A stretch of 44,330 bases of DNA from Affinirhizobium lemnae. Lineage in GTDB: Bacteria > Pseudomonadota > Alphaproteobacteria > Rhizobiales > Rhizobiaceae. The position numbers and the translations under genes are program-made. The DNA is taken from positions 1-44,330 of the forward strand of contig NZ_JALJQZ010000033.1 in assembly GCF_022968395.1 (NCBI RefSeq). Direction: 5' to 3'. Each line of letters starts with the position of its first letter. The stretch's first letter is position 1. Below the pieces are notes generated by a model. The model had not been told where the DNA came from, ran no database searches, and saw nothing but the letters and a program-made list of their open reading frames with translations. Below, in pieces: positions 33,754-42,348 of this stretch.

Positions 33754-34422
33754 ATGTCTGCCCCTGTTCTTATTGCCCCTTCGGTTCTGGCTGCCGATTT
33801 TTCCAAACTCGGGCAGGAAGTGCGTGATGTCGTGGCGGCAGGCGCCGACTGGATCCATCTCGATGTCATGGACGGACACTTCGTGCCCAATATTTCTTTC
33901 GGTCCGGATGTGATCAAATCGCTGCGCCCGCACACGGATGCCTATTTCGACTGCCATCTGATGATCGCCCCCGCCGACCCCTATCTCGAGGCCTTCGCCA
34001 AGGCTGGCTGCGACAGCATTACGGTGCACGCAGAAGCCAGCCCGCACCTGCATCGCTCGCTGCAAACCATTCGCGGCCTCGGCAAGAAGGTCGGCGTCAC
34101 GCTGAACCCGGCAACTCCCCTGTCCGTGCTGGAAAACGTGCTGGACGACGTGGACCTGATCCTGATCATGAGCGTCAATCCCGGCTTCGGCGGACAGAAA
34201 TTCATTCCGGCGATGAACGAGAAAATCCGTGCCGCGCGCGCGTTAATTGGCAACCGTCCGATCGACATCCAGGTTGATGGCGGCATTACAGCAGAGACAA
34301 TCGGCGCAGCCACGACGGCTGGCGCCAATGTCTTCGTGGCGGGTTCTGCGGTATTCAAGGGCAATAGCGTCGAGAGCTATTCTGCCAATATTTCCGCCCT
34401 TCGGTCAGCTGCTGGAGCATAA
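33754..34422 (+). CDS. rpe: Ribulose-phosphate 3-epimerase
   Basis: 222 residues. Interconverts ribulose 5-phosphate and xylulose 5-phosphate in the pentose phosphate pathway. The start [20 protein letters not shown] is chosen for GGAGG upstream. Family motifs are complete: [16 protein letters not shown] (metal His and catalytic Asp), [21 protein letters not shown] and the second catalytic Asp in [14 protein letters not shown]. It supplies ribose precursors for the purine pathway genes nearby. A small membrane protein gene follows after 7 bp. Confidence 0.96.
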   Translation: MSAPVLIAPSVLAADFSKLGQEVRDVVAAGADWIHLDVMDGHFVPNISFGPDVIKSLRPHTDAYFDCHLMIAPADPYLEAFAKAGCDSITVHAEASPHLHRSLQTIRGLGKKVGVTLNPATPLSVLENVLDDVDLILIMSVNPGFGGQKFIPAMNEKIRAARALIGNRPIDIQVDGGITAETIGAATTAGANVFVAGSAVFKGNSVESYSANISALRSAAGA

Positions 34423-34429
34423 GAAAAAC

Positions 34430-34939
34430 ATGACGAAGGCTGACGCAAACCGAATGCCGCGCGTCAGCCTCGTCTCATCGGCTGTAACCAATCTCGGCTT
34501 CGCGCTCTTGTGGGGCGCCTGCTGTTCTGCCCTCATAGCATGGCAGATGTTTAGCTTGGAGCGCTTTCAGGGCTTCCACCTCTCTGACCTCATAGTTCTC
34601 TATGGCGTCGGCGCATCGTCCGGCTGGCTTGTTGCCGCCGTTGGTCTCTACGGCGTACGGCGGCTGGTCTGGAGAAAATGGCTGCTCTACCTGTTTGCGG
34701 TCACGCTGCTCGCCGCAGCCACTGTCGCAGTGACCTCCGGCCTTTTCGCACTCCAATATCGCAGCTTCTATGCCCAATGGCACGAGCATGCGTTCACCAG
34801 GATCTGGATACTTCAGTTCCTGTTCACATCGGCATCTGCCGTGTACCAGTTCCTCGTTATCGGTCTTCGTTACTATTTTCCGCTGGGAATGCCCCTTTTA
34901 CTTGGTGCAGCGGCCATTCTTGTTCGCTCCGTGCGTTGA
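34430..34939 (+). CDS. Four-helix membrane protein of unknown function
   Basis: 169 residues starting MTKADANRMPRVSL. Four hydrophobic segments are visible: NLGFALLWGACCSALIAWQM, DLIVLYGVGASSGWLVAAV, WLLYLFAVTLLAAATVAVTS and YFPLGMPLLLGAAAILV. An amphipathic stretch before the last one (WILQFLFTSASAVYQFLVIG) may be a further helix. No motif is recognised. Its position between rpe and purB, 7 bp after rpe, suggests shared transcription, but no functional link is known. Confidence 0.75.
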   Translation: MTKADANRMPRVSLVSSAVTNLGFALLWGACCSALIAWQMFSLERFQGFHLSDLIVLYGVGASSGWLVAAVGLYGVRRLVWRKWLLYLFAVTLLAAATVAVTSGLFALQYRSFYAQWHEHAFTRIWILQFLFTSASAVYQFLVIGLRYYFPLGMPLLLGAAAILVRSVR

Positions 34940-34999
34940 GATTACCTGCCGCCTTTGGTAAAGCGGGCCAACTTTGACAGCCGTAAGGAAAGAGCTTCG

Positions 35000-36301
35000 A
35001 TGATCCCGCGCTATTCCCGGCCAGAGATGGTCGCCATCTGGTCCCCTGAAACCAAGTTTCGCATCTGGTTCGAAATCGAGGCTCACGCCTGTGATGCCCT
35101 CGCAGATCTCGGCGTTATTCCGAAGGAATCCGCCAGGACCATCTGGGAAAAAGGTGGCGCTGCGGAATTCGACGTCGCTCGCATCGATGAAATTGAAGCC
35201 GTTACCAAGCACGACGTCATCGCCTTCCTGACGCATCTGGCGGAATTCATCGGCCCGGACAGCCGTTTCGTCCATCAGGGCATGACCTCGTCTGACGTTC
35301 TGGATACGACGCTGAACATCCAACTCGTCCGTGCGGCGGATCTTCTGATTGCCGACATGGACCGCGTCCTGACGGCCTTGAAGACACGCGCCTTCGAGCA
35401 CAAGGATACTATCCGCATCGGTCGCAGCCACGGCATCCATGCTGAACCGACCACCATGGGCCTCACCTTCGCGCGCTTCTACGCCGAAATGGACCGCAAC
35501 CGCGCCCGTCTCGTCAATGCCCGCGCGGAAATCGCAACCGGCGCCATTTCTGGCGCGGTCGGTACCTTTGCAAACATCGATCCGCGCGTGGAAGAACATG
35601 TCTGCGCCAAGCTCGGCCTTGCGCCGGAGCCGGTTTCGACGCAGGTCATCCCGCGTGACCGTCATGCCATGTTCTTCGCCACCCTCGGCGTCATTGCATC
35701 GTCGATTGAAAACGTAGCCATCGAAATTCGCCACATGCAGCGCACTGAAGTTCTGGAGGCGGAAGAGTTCTTCTCGCCCGGCCAGAAGGGCTCCTCGGCC
35801 ATGCCGCACAAGCGCAATCCCGTTCTGACGGAAAACCTTACCGGTCTTGCCCGCCTCGTGCGCATGGCCGTAACCCCTGCCATGGAAAATGTTGCACTGT
35901 GGCACGAGCGCGATATCAGCCACTCTTCCGTCGAGCGCGGCATCGGTCCCGACACGACGATCACACTGGATTTCGCGCTGAACCGTCTCGCAGGTGTCAT
36001 CGAAAAGCTGGTGATTTATCCGGACAATATGTTGAAGAACCTCAACAAGTTCCGTGGATTGGTTCACTCGCAGCGCGTTCTGCTTGCCCTTACGCAAGCC
36101 GGTGTATCACGTGAGGATTCCTACCGTCTGGTCCAGCGCAATGCGATGAAGGTCTGGGAAAAGGGTGCCGATTTCCTGGAGGAATTGCTGGGCGATGCTG
36201 AAGTCCGTGCCGCACTTCCTGAAGAAGCAATCCGCGAGAAGTTTGATCTCGGCTACCACACCAAGCACGTCGACACGATCTTCAAGCGCGTCTTCGGATA
36301 A
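35000..36301 (+). CDS. purB: Adenylosuccinate lyase
   Basis: 433 residues, starting MIPRYSRPEMVAIWSPE after AAGGAAAG. It catalyses two fumarate-releasing steps in purine synthesis (SAICAR to AICAR, adenylosuccinate to AMP). The fumarase/aspartase signature is GSSAMPHKRNP (about residues 263-273). Other family markers are HQGMTSSDVLDT, the catalytic His region IGRSHGIHAEPTTMGL, and HERDISHSSVERG. It is on the same strand as purC/purS/purQ 5 kb further right, but separated from them by unrelated genes. Confidence 0.97.
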   Translation: MIPRYSRPEMVAIWSPETKFRIWFEIEAHACDALADLGVIPKESARTIWEKGGAAEFDVARIDEIEAVTKHDVIAFLTHLAEFIGPDSRFVHQGMTSSDVLDTTLNIQLVRAADLLIADMDRVLTALKTRAFEHKDTIRIGRSHGIHAEPTTMGLTFARFYAEMDRNRARLVNARAEIATGAISGAVGTFANIDPRVEEHVCAKLGLAPEPVSTQVIPRDRHAMFFATLGVIASSIENVAIEIRHMQRTEVLEAEEFFSPGQKGSSAMPHKRNPVLTENLTGLARLVRMAVTPAMENVALWHERDISHSSVERGIGPDTTITLDFALNRLAGVIEKLVIYPDNMLKNLNKFRGLVHSQRVLLALTQAGVSREDSYRLVQRNAMKVWEKGADFLEELLGDAEVRAALPEEAIREKFDLGYHTKHVDTIFKRVFG

Positions 36302-36329
36302 GTCCGGGCCACTTCCATTCAAGGCAAGC

Positions 36330-36357
36330 CAGCCGGGATCTTTCCCCGGCTGATTTA
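36330..36357 (+). terminator. Rho-independent terminator after purB
   Basis: CAGCCGGG (36330-36337) pairs with CCCGGCTG (36345-36352) across ATCTTTC, followed by ATTTAGTTT. It lies 28 bp past the purB stop and before the convergent esterase gene. The tail is only moderately T-rich. Confidence 0.7.
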
Positions 36358-36368
36358 GTTTCTACAGT

Positions 36369-38024
36369 TCACTTGCAGGTGTAACGTCCTTCGTCCTTAG
36401 CATCGGCCGCACCCGACGCAACCGTAACGCTGGGGTAAGGGCAATAGACATACCTCGAGCCCGCCAGATGAGCCGCTTCTTTGTTGTCGGGGGTGACGCC
36501 CGCAGCAACGCTCTCGGGCTTCTTGCCCTGCTCAACCCATGCCACTAGCGGCGAGAAGAAGTCGAAATCGTCATAGGATGGCCCACCAGCGCCATGTGGC
36601 ATGCCTGGAATCCTATAAAGGCGCGCGAAATCCGAGGCCTTGCCGCCGTTGTTCTGATCAAGCTTCTTATACCAGTTGACCGTATCGACCACCGAAAACA
36701 CCGGATCGGCATTGCCATGAAAGACGAGCATCTTGTGCCCGGAATCCCTGAACGCCATGAGATCCGGATTTTCCGTGCCCGGCGGTATCATGAACTGCAC
36801 TGAGGATTCGGCGAAAGGTAGTTCGGAGGCGAAAATCTTTGGTGCGTCCTTGTCGAAATCAAACCTAAGCAGGTAGTTTTGAAGCTCATCCGGCGTGCCG
36901 CCCACCTTGACGGGTGGCGTGATGAAGATCTGTGCCAGCGAGGACGACCCCATGACGCCAATAATCGGCTTCTTTCCCCAGGCTTCGACGGCACTTTCCA
37001 GCTTCCAGCCCCGCCAGTTGCCAGACGCCATACCCGGATCCCAGGTCCAGGAACTGTAGAGGTCTTCTCCCTTGCTGTTCTTCGGGCCGCCCTGGATTTT
37101 CACTAGTGCGGCAACTTGCGCAGGCGTCAGGCATTCCTTGTCGCCTTCATTGGCGCATTGAAGCGCCTGCGGCTTGAACTCTGTTTCGCAGGCATCTGCA
37201 TTGGAGACGATGCCGTCCTTTACGCCGTCAGCCATATCACAGGCCGCCAGAATACCTTTGGCCAGAAGGTTCATGTCGTCTCGGGTAAAGGCCTTGGCAA
37301 TATCCTGGTTTACGCCTGCCCAAGTTTGTACGTCCCAAGCATGCTGGATCGCTGCTTTCGGCAGATTCAAGCCTGGATATCCGGCGAGCAGACCGTCGAA
37401 GGCTGCAGGCATGCGGGACGCGGCCACCAATGCATGCCGTCCGCCATTGGATGACCCCATGCCATAGGCAAAGGCAACCGGCTTTCCGTAATATTTCTCG
37501 ACAGCCGAGCGCGCCAGCGGTTGCAGCTTGGCAACGGCACCATAACCGTAATCGATACGAGCCTGCGGATCGAAGCCAAAGGCTGCGCCACCGGCAATAC
37601 CTCGCTCGGCATACGCCTTGCCGTCATGTCCTGCATCGCTGGAAACGACGGCATAGCCGCGAGAGAGTGCCGTCTGTTTCTTATCTCCGCCCATGACAGG
37701 GCCGAGGGCTGGAACCACGGCTCCATCATTGCCGCCGTTGAACTGGTGAACGAAACGTCCGTTCCAGGTGTCTGGCAATCGCAGCTCGAAACGGATCGCA
37801 TAGCTCTTGCCGTCTACACCTGTTCGCTGTCCGGTCAAGCCACGAACGATGCAATGCGCAACTGGCACCTCGTCTGTAGCGGGTGTTGCAACGACCTCTG
37901 TCACGTTGAGCCCTGCCACAAAGCTCTCCCCCTTCGGCAGGTCCGCACAGGTCAAAGCATAGGCGGCATCAGTTGCAGCAAAAACTGTCAGGCAGGACGC
38001 ACTCATGAAAATGACTGACTTCAT
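36369..38024 (-). CDS. Tannase/feruloyl esterase family protein, secreted
   Basis: 551 residues with a signal peptide (cleavage near AYA). It belongs to the tannase/feruloyl esterase family of alpha/beta hydrolases. The nucleophile elbow is YGMGSSNGGRH (Ser192 likely), the acid is in FHGNADPVFSVVDTVNWY and the catalytic His in RIPGMPHGAGGPSYDDF. In characterised members the Ser is preceded by, and the His followed by, cysteines forming a bond next to the active site (GCSTGG and GHC). Here these are Ser and Gly, a matched loss of both. Other cysteine pairs (for example CDMADGVKDGIVSNADAC, a calcium-loop type segment) remain. It is likely periplasmic and acts on plant phenolic esters, by inference. 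Confidence 0.88.
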   Translation of the reverse strand: MKSVIFMSASCLTVFAATDAAYALTCADLPKGESFVAGLNVTEVVATPATDEVPVAHCIVRGLTGQRTGVDGKSYAIRFELRLPDTWNGRFVHQFNGGNDGAVVPALGPVMGGDKKQTALSRGYAVVSSDAGHDGKAYAERGIAGGAAFGFDPQARIDYGYGAVAKLQPLARSAVEKYYGKPVAFAYGMGSSNGGRHALVAASRMPAAFDGLLAGYPGLNLPKAAIQHAWDVQTWAGVNQDIAKAFTRDDMNLLAKGILAACDMADGVKDGIVSNADACETEFKPQALQCANEGDKECLTPAQVAALVKIQGGPKNSKGEDLYSSWTWDPGMASGNWRGWKLESAVEAWGKKPIIGVMGSSSLAQIFITPPVKVGGTPDELQNYLLRFDFDKDAPKIFASELPFAESSVQFMIPPGTENPDLMAFRDSGHKMLVFHGNADPVFSVVDTVNWYKKLDQNNGGKASDFARLYRIPGMPHGAGGPSYDDFDFFSPLVAWVEQGKKPESVAAGVTPDNKEAAHLAGSRYVYCPYPSVTVASGAADAKDEGRYTCK

Positions 38025-38033
38025 ACTTTCCTC

Positions 38034-38062
38034 CTCGAAGTGTGAGCTTCATTCTCGAAGTG
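38034..38062. repeat. Direct repeats in the leader of the esterase gene
   Basis: CTCGAAGTG occurs at 38034-38042 and again at 38054-38062, offset by exactly 20 bp. The proximal copy touches the GGAGGA ribosome site of the esterase gene. They may be a repressor site or a chance duplication. Confidence 0.4.
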
Positions 38063-38163
38063 AGGCTAACATAACAATTTCATTCGCAACAGTAATAATT
38101 TAAAACAAAAAAGGTCTCTGATCCGGGCTTGACGCATCCGCTCGTCAGTCGCAATTAAGGGCC

Positions 38164-38718
38164 ATGAAAGCATCAGACGCAGATATTCTCATTGTTCCTG
38201 GCTACACGAATTCAGGGCCGGAACATTGGCAAACCCGATGGCAGAGCCGACTGCAAACGGCACGGCGTGTGGAGCAGGCCGAATGGTCGAAGCCGGTTCG
38301 CGAGGACTGGGTTGCTCGCATCGTCGAGGAAGTGAATGCTGCAACGCGTCCGGTCGTGATCGTAGCCCATTCGCTAGGCGTTCCGACGGCCATTCATGCG
38401 ATCCCTCATTTCCGCAAGAAAGTCGCAGGCGCCTTTCTCGTTGCACCACCGGACGTCACCAATCCGGAGATCCGACCGAAGCATCTGATGACATTCGGGC
38501 CTTATCCACGCGATCCTCTGCCGTTCCCATCGCTGACGATTGCAAGCCGCAACGACCCGTTCGGCAGCTATGATCATGCCGACGACATCAGCAATGCCTG
38601 GGGTTCGCTTCTGATCGATGCAGGCGAGTCGGGTCACATCAACGCAGAGTCGGGGCACGGTCCCTGGCCTGAAGGTACGATGGTCTTCGCCCAATTTCTG
38701 GCGAAGCTGAAGCTCTGA
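38164..38718 (+). CDS. RBBP9/YdeN-family alpha/beta hydrolase
   Basis: 184 residues. The start MKASDADILIVPGYTNSGPEHW contains the family marker PGYTNSGPEHWQTRWQ. The triad is visible as AHSLGVPTA (Ser), SRNDPFGSYDHA (Asp) and SGHINAESGHGPWPEG (His). RBBP9/YdeN proteins are small soluble serine hydrolases with largely unknown substrates. It is divergent from the esterase gene with 139 bp between and about 115 bp upstream of the PAS-GGDEF gene. No N-terminal signal, so cytoplasmic. Confidence 0.9.
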   Translation: MKASDADILIVPGYTNSGPEHWQTRWQSRLQTARRVEQAEWSKPVREDWVARIVEEVNAATRPVVIVAHSLGVPTAIHAIPHFRKKVAGAFLVAPPDVTNPEIRPKHLMTFGPYPRDPLPFPSLTIASRNDPFGSYDHADDISNAWGSLLIDAGESGHINAESGHGPWPEGTMVFAQFLAKLKL

Positions 38719-38768
38719 CGGATGCCGCCCTCGATCCTTTGCCTTCGCAACAACCATCGCGCGTTATG

Positions 38769-38784
38769 TTAAGAGACGTTTAAC
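38769..38784. promoter_or_regulatory. Perfect CtrA-type box upstream of the PAS-GGDEF gene
   Basis: TTAAGAGACGTTTAAC matches TTAA-N7-TTAAC exactly. It lies 49 bp upstream of the ATG at 38834, a spacing very similar to that of the box before the M23 gene. It is followed at 38794 by an 11-bp hairpin. CtrA binding is inferred. Confidence 0.65.
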
Positions 38785-38793
38785 ACGCAATTG

Positions 38794-38821
38794 CTAGCGT
38801 TGATAAAGGCATCGACGCTAG
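38794..38821 (+). promoter_or_regulatory. 11-bp inverted repeat just upstream of the PAS-GGDEF start
   Basis: CTAGCGTTGAT (38794-38804) and ATCGACGCTAG (38811-38821) flank AAAGGC. As DNA they match at 10 of 11 positions; as RNA the odd pair is U-G, so a full 11-bp stem can form 12 nt before the ATG. No T-run follows. It may be an operator or an mRNA structure that affects initiation. Confidence 0.55.
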
Positions 38822-38833
38822 GGTTGGCTGCGA

Positions 38834-40600
38834 ATGAAATCTGAGACGATGGCCATTTCTCTCAACCAGGGCGAATTGGCTGCATATGTGACCTGCATCG
38901 ATACTCTTCCTCTGCCAACAGCTGTTGTTGAGCCGGGCGCCGGGCGCTTCGTTCATGCGAATCAAGCATTCAAACAGCAGTGGGTTGCCCGTAGTGTCTC
39001 GGACCTGACATCCCTCATTCATAGCGACGATCTGGTCGGTGTCTCGACACTGCTTTCCGAGAAACCGGCGAACGCTTCGCCTGAGAACACACGTTCGACG
39101 CTGATTCGAGTTCCATTGACAGATGGGAGTATTCGCTGGGCGAAGGCCTTCGTCAGCCCTTTCCAGCTTGGTCTCGCACCGCATGCAACCCTGCTCATGG
39201 TGCAACTTGTCGACTTTACCGACGACAAGCTCATGGTGGATGACCTGGTGGCGCGCGAAACACGCTGGAACAGTGCGCTCGTCAGTTCGGAATCCGGCGT
39301 CTGGGACCACGATTATCGGGCAGGTCGCAAGTATTATTCGCCAATCTGGCGGTGGATTCGCGGCCTGTCTCCCGGTGATCCCCTACCCGCCTCCAAGGAA
39401 GCCTGGCTCAATCTGGTGCACCCGGACGATCGTGAGTTCACGCTCCACGCCATGGAACGCCAGGAGGCCGGTGATCCGGCTTTCCAGGTGTTCGAATACC
39501 GAGAGCGTCATAAGGACGGTCACTGGGTCTGGATCGAGTGCCGCGGCGCGTGCATTGACCGTGACGAAAACGGTCGCCCCATGCGTGTGGTTGGCACCGA
39601 CAACGACATTACGCTTCGCAAGGATGCAGAACATCGCGCGGCCAAGATTGCCCGCCGCCTGGAGATGGCGCTGGCCATTTCAGGCGTCGGCGTCTTCGAA
39701 TCGGATTTGACGGCCGGCGAAGTGGACTGGGATGTCCGGATGTATGAGATTTTCGGTGTCCCGAAGCATGAAAGGATTCGGTTCGGCGTAACATGGGAGA
39801 GCTTCCTACATCCTGACGATCTGCAACGTGTTCTGACCAATGTCAGAGCGCATCATGGGAACGAGGGATGCTTCTGGGATCGCTATCGGATCATTCTTGC
39901 GGGAGGCGAGGAGCGAATTATCAAAAGCTGTAGCATGACCTTCACGGACGTTGACGGTCATACGAAACTCGTTGGCGCCAACTGGGACGTGACGCACGAC
40001 GTTATGCTGCAGCAGGAACTGGAAAGAGCGAAAAGTCTGGCAGAGGCGCGCAATGCAGAGCTGGAAGCAACACGCGATCAAATCGAGCACAATGCTCTTC
40101 ATGATTATCTGACGGGACTGCCAAACCGACGCTATCTCGATCTGGCCCTGGACCGGTTATCGAAAAGTTGTAGTCGGAAAAATCGCCATCTCGGTCTGCT
40201 GCATATAGATCTGGACGGCTTTAAGCAGATCAATGACGGTTTCGGCCATAGCGTCGGCGATGCGGTCCTTTCGCATGCTGCTGAACAGTTGCGAGAAATT
40301 GCAGGTGCACGAAACTTCGTCGCGCGTGCAGGCGGAGATGAATTCGTGGTGTTGGTGCCCTTTTCAGGAGCGCCCGACAGACTGTCCGCTCTGGCTAACA
40401 GAATCATTGTAGCGATGAGCAGACCATTCCGATATGGCGACAAACTCTGCCAATTCGGTGCCAGCATCGGCGTGGCCTACGCATCGGGATCTTCAATCAA
40501 CGGTCATCAGATTTTGCTAGAAGCGGACACTGCACTTTATGAGGCCAAACACAGTGGCAAGGGACGCCATGCAGTTTTCGACGCAGCAGCGTGTCGCTGA
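38834..40600 (+). CDS. Cytoplasmic PAS-PAS-PAS-GGDEF diguanylate cyclase
   Basis: 588 residues with no membrane segment. Three PAS-type domains come first (about 20-130, 140-265 and 275-395). The second and third carry PAC segments such as HWVWIECRGACIDRDENGRP. A coiled-coil linker (LQQELERAKSLAEARNAELE) follows, then a GGDEF domain from about 420: HDYLTGLPNRRYLDLALDRL, HIDLDGFKQINDGFGHSVGD and the active site GGDEF at 500-504. The RxxD inhibitory site is not seen (GARN at that place). It should be an active cyclase sensing an internal signal. ATG 38834 has a poor ribosome site; ATG 38849 is an alternative. Confidence 0.9.
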   Translation: MKSETMAISLNQGELAAYVTCIDTLPLPTAVVEPGAGRFVHANQAFKQQWVARSVSDLTSLIHSDDLVGVSTLLSEKPANASPENTRSTLIRVPLTDGSIRWAKAFVSPFQLGLAPHATLLMVQLVDFTDDKLMVDDLVARETRWNSALVSSESGVWDHDYRAGRKYYSPIWRWIRGLSPGDPLPASKEAWLNLVHPDDREFTLHAMERQEAGDPAFQVFEYRERHKDGHWVWIECRGACIDRDENGRPMRVVGTDNDITLRKDAEHRAAKIARRLEMALAISGVGVFESDLTAGEVDWDVRMYEIFGVPKHERIRFGVTWESFLHPDDLQRVLTNVRAHHGNEGCFWDRYRIILAGGEERIIKSCSMTFTDVDGHTKLVGANWDVTHDVMLQQELERAKSLAEARNAELEATRDQIEHNALHDYLTGLPNRRYLDLALDRLSKSCSRKNRHLGLLHIDLDGFKQINDGFGHSVGDAVLSHAAEQLREIAGARNFVARAGGDEFVVLVPFSGAPDRLSALANRIIVAMSRPFRYGDKLCQFGASIGVAYASGSSINGHQILLEADTALYEAKHSGKGRHAVFDAAACR

Positions 40601-40614
40601 CGCAGAATCGGAGG

Positions 40615-40640
40615 CCGAGGCAACGTTCCCGCTGCCTCGG
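40615..40640. terminator. Hairpin between convergent GGDEF and DUF1476 genes
   Basis: CCGAGGCA (40615-40622) pairs with TGCCTCGG (40633-40640) over a 10-nt loop. There is no T-run on either strand, so it is at best a weak, possibly Rho-assisted, end for both transcripts. Confidence 0.4.
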
Positions 40641-40649
40641 AAAGGCTTA

Positions 40650-40961
40650 TCAGGTGCGCATCTCGTCAAGGATTTCGATCAAGAGTGCATGCATACGCGA
40701 TGTGATTTCGTCTTCATTCAAAACGACATTGGCAGCAGTAAAGTCTTGCCGCAATCTGTCGATAAGCTGAATGTCAGTGGGATGCTCGACACCCCATTCC
40801 GCAAGATTAGTTGCATAGCCCAAAGGATCCTGCGCTCCCATGGTTTCTGCTGCCCAAAGGCCGATCAGCTTGTTTCGACGCGCTTCGGCGCGAAAAAGCC
40901 AAGTTTGCTCCTGGGTATACTTCATTTCGAGCGCTTCGGCGCGGTCACGCATCGTAATCAT
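40650..40961 (-). CDS. DUF1476 protein (F1-ATPase zeta-subunit family)
   Basis: 103 residues, starting MITMRDRAEALEMKYTQEQ; AGGGG lies 6 nt upstream of the chosen ATG. The family signature is clear: a MRDR.EA.E.K N-terminus, FRAEARRNKLIGLWAAETMG, and the C-terminal helix RMHALLIEILDEM. DUF1476 includes the zeta subunit that inhibits the F1Fo-ATPase in Paracoccus and relatives through its N-terminal part. The internal segment here (TNLAEWGVEHPTDIQLIDRL) is its own variant. It is divergent from purC with 237 bp between. Confidence 0.88.
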   Translation of the reverse strand: MITMRDRAEALEMKYTQEQTWLFRAEARRNKLIGLWAAETMGAQDPLGYATNLAEWGVEHPTDIQLIDRLRQDFTAANVVLNEDEITSRMHALLIEILDEMRT

Positions 40962-41198
40962 TAACATCCCCTGTTTCAGCCCTTCGTTCAAAAGCGAATT
41001 ATTGAAGGCTGATGGAATGATGCACACCAATATTTGCGGAAGCGTGTAACGGCACGGTGAATAAATGCTTCCAATTGGCGAGCAACAGAACGGTTCTAGA
41101 TCCACGCGCATTGTGAAACGAGACAAATTCCGTTATGGGACCGCTCAATCCAATTCCACAGCGCATCGCATTGCGCACGAACAACGAGACAAGATGTC

Positions 41199-41963
41199 AT
41201 GAACCGTCGCCGCCGTATTTACGAAGGCAAGGCCAAGATCCTCTATGAAGGTCCAGAACCAGGTACGCTGATTCAGTTCTTCAAGGACGATGCCACTGCA
41301 TTCAACAAAAAGAAGCATGAGGTTATCGATGGCAAGGGCGTACTCAACAATCGTATTTCAGAGTATATCTTTACCCACCTGAACAAGATCGGCATCCCGA
41401 CCCATTTCATTCGACGCCTCAACATGCGCGAACAGCTGATCCGTGAAGTTGAGATCATTCCGCTAGAGATCGTTGTGCGAAACGTCGCTGCCGGTTCGCT
41501 GTCCCAGCGGCTTGGAATCGAAGAAGGTACTGTTCTTCCCCGTTCGATCATCGAATTCTACTATAAATCTGATGCACTCGCCGACCCAATGGTCTCCGAA
41601 GAGCACATTACCGCTTTTGGCTGGGCCAATCCGGCTGAGCTCGATGACATCATGGCGCTTGCTATCCGCGTGAACGACTTCCTATCCGGTCTCTTCCTCG
41701 GCGTTGGTATCCAGCTGATCGATTTTAAGATCGAATGCGGACGCCTGTTCGAAGGCGACATGATGCGCATCATTCTGGCGGATGAAATTTCGCCGGATAG
41801 CTGCCGTCTCTGGGACATCGAAACCAGGGAAAAAATGGACAAGGATCGCTTCCGCCGGGATCTGGGCGGCCTTCTGGAGGCCTATTCCGAAGTTGCGCGC
41901 CGTCTCGGAATCATCAACGAAAACGAGCCGATCCGCGGAACGGGTCCGGTTCTCGTACAGTAA
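41199..41963 (+). CDS. purC: SAICAR synthetase (phosphoribosylaminoimidazole-succinocarboxamide synthase)
   Basis: 254 residues. It joins CAIR and aspartate in an ATP-dependent step of purine synthesis. The start is [20 protein letters not shown]; the ATP-grasp-like family motifs [51 protein letters not shown] and [14 protein letters not shown] are all present. It is the first gene of the purC-purS-purQ run; purS follows after 18 bp. PurB, the next enzyme, is encoded upstream at 35000. Confidence 0.97.
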   Translation: MNRRRRIYEGKAKILYEGPEPGTLIQFFKDDATAFNKKKHEVIDGKGVLNNRISEYIFTHLNKIGIPTHFIRRLNMREQLIREVEIIPLEIVVRNVAAGSLSQRLGIEEGTVLPRSIIEFYYKSDALADPMVSEEHITAFGWANPAELDDIMALAIRVNDFLSGLFLGVGIQLIDFKIECGRLFEGDMMRIILADEISPDSCRLWDIETREKMDKDRFRRDLGGLLEAYSEVARRLGIINENEPIRGTGPVLVQ

Positions 41964-41981
41964 GCCGTCAGGGAGCAAGCA

Positions 41982-42224
41982 GTGATCAAGGCACGTGTTA
42001 CCGTCACTTTGAAGAACGGTGTTCTGGACCCGCAGGGCAAGGCCATTGAAGGTGCACTCGGAAGCCTCGGTTTCGAAGGTGTCAATCAGGTTCGTCAGGG
42101 CAAAGTTTTCGATCTCGAGGTCGAAACGCTTGATCGTGCGAAGGCTGAGGAAGAGATCAAGGCCATGTGTGAAAAGCTGTTGGCCAACACCGTTATCGAG
42201 AACTACTCCATCAGCCTGAGCTGA
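41982..42224 (+). CDS. purS: FGAM synthase subunit PurS
   Basis: 80 residues with a GTG start preceded by [26 protein letters not shown] and [19 protein letters not shown] are typical PurS. It is the small subunit that bridges PurQ and PurL in the three-part formylglycinamidine synthase of alphaproteobacteria and Gram-positives. It lies between purC and purQ. PurL is not in the window. Confidence 0.96.
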   Translation: MIKARVTVTLKNGVLDPQGKAIEGALGSLGFEGVNQVRQGKVFDLEVETLDRAKAEEEIKAMCEKLLANTVIENYSISLS

Positions 42225-42348
42225 TTGGATTGTCAGGCGCCTTCAATCGTCCGGAGAGAACATTGTGCGGGCTTCAGGCCATGACAGCCCGCACCATGGT
42301 AATTTTCAAAACAACCGCTTCTGCGCGAAGCCTTTTGAGGTCAAGCCC

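Noticed and set aside
34898..36097. 399-codon minus-strand open frame
   Set aside because: Antisense to purB, which is certain; no ribosome site or known domain.
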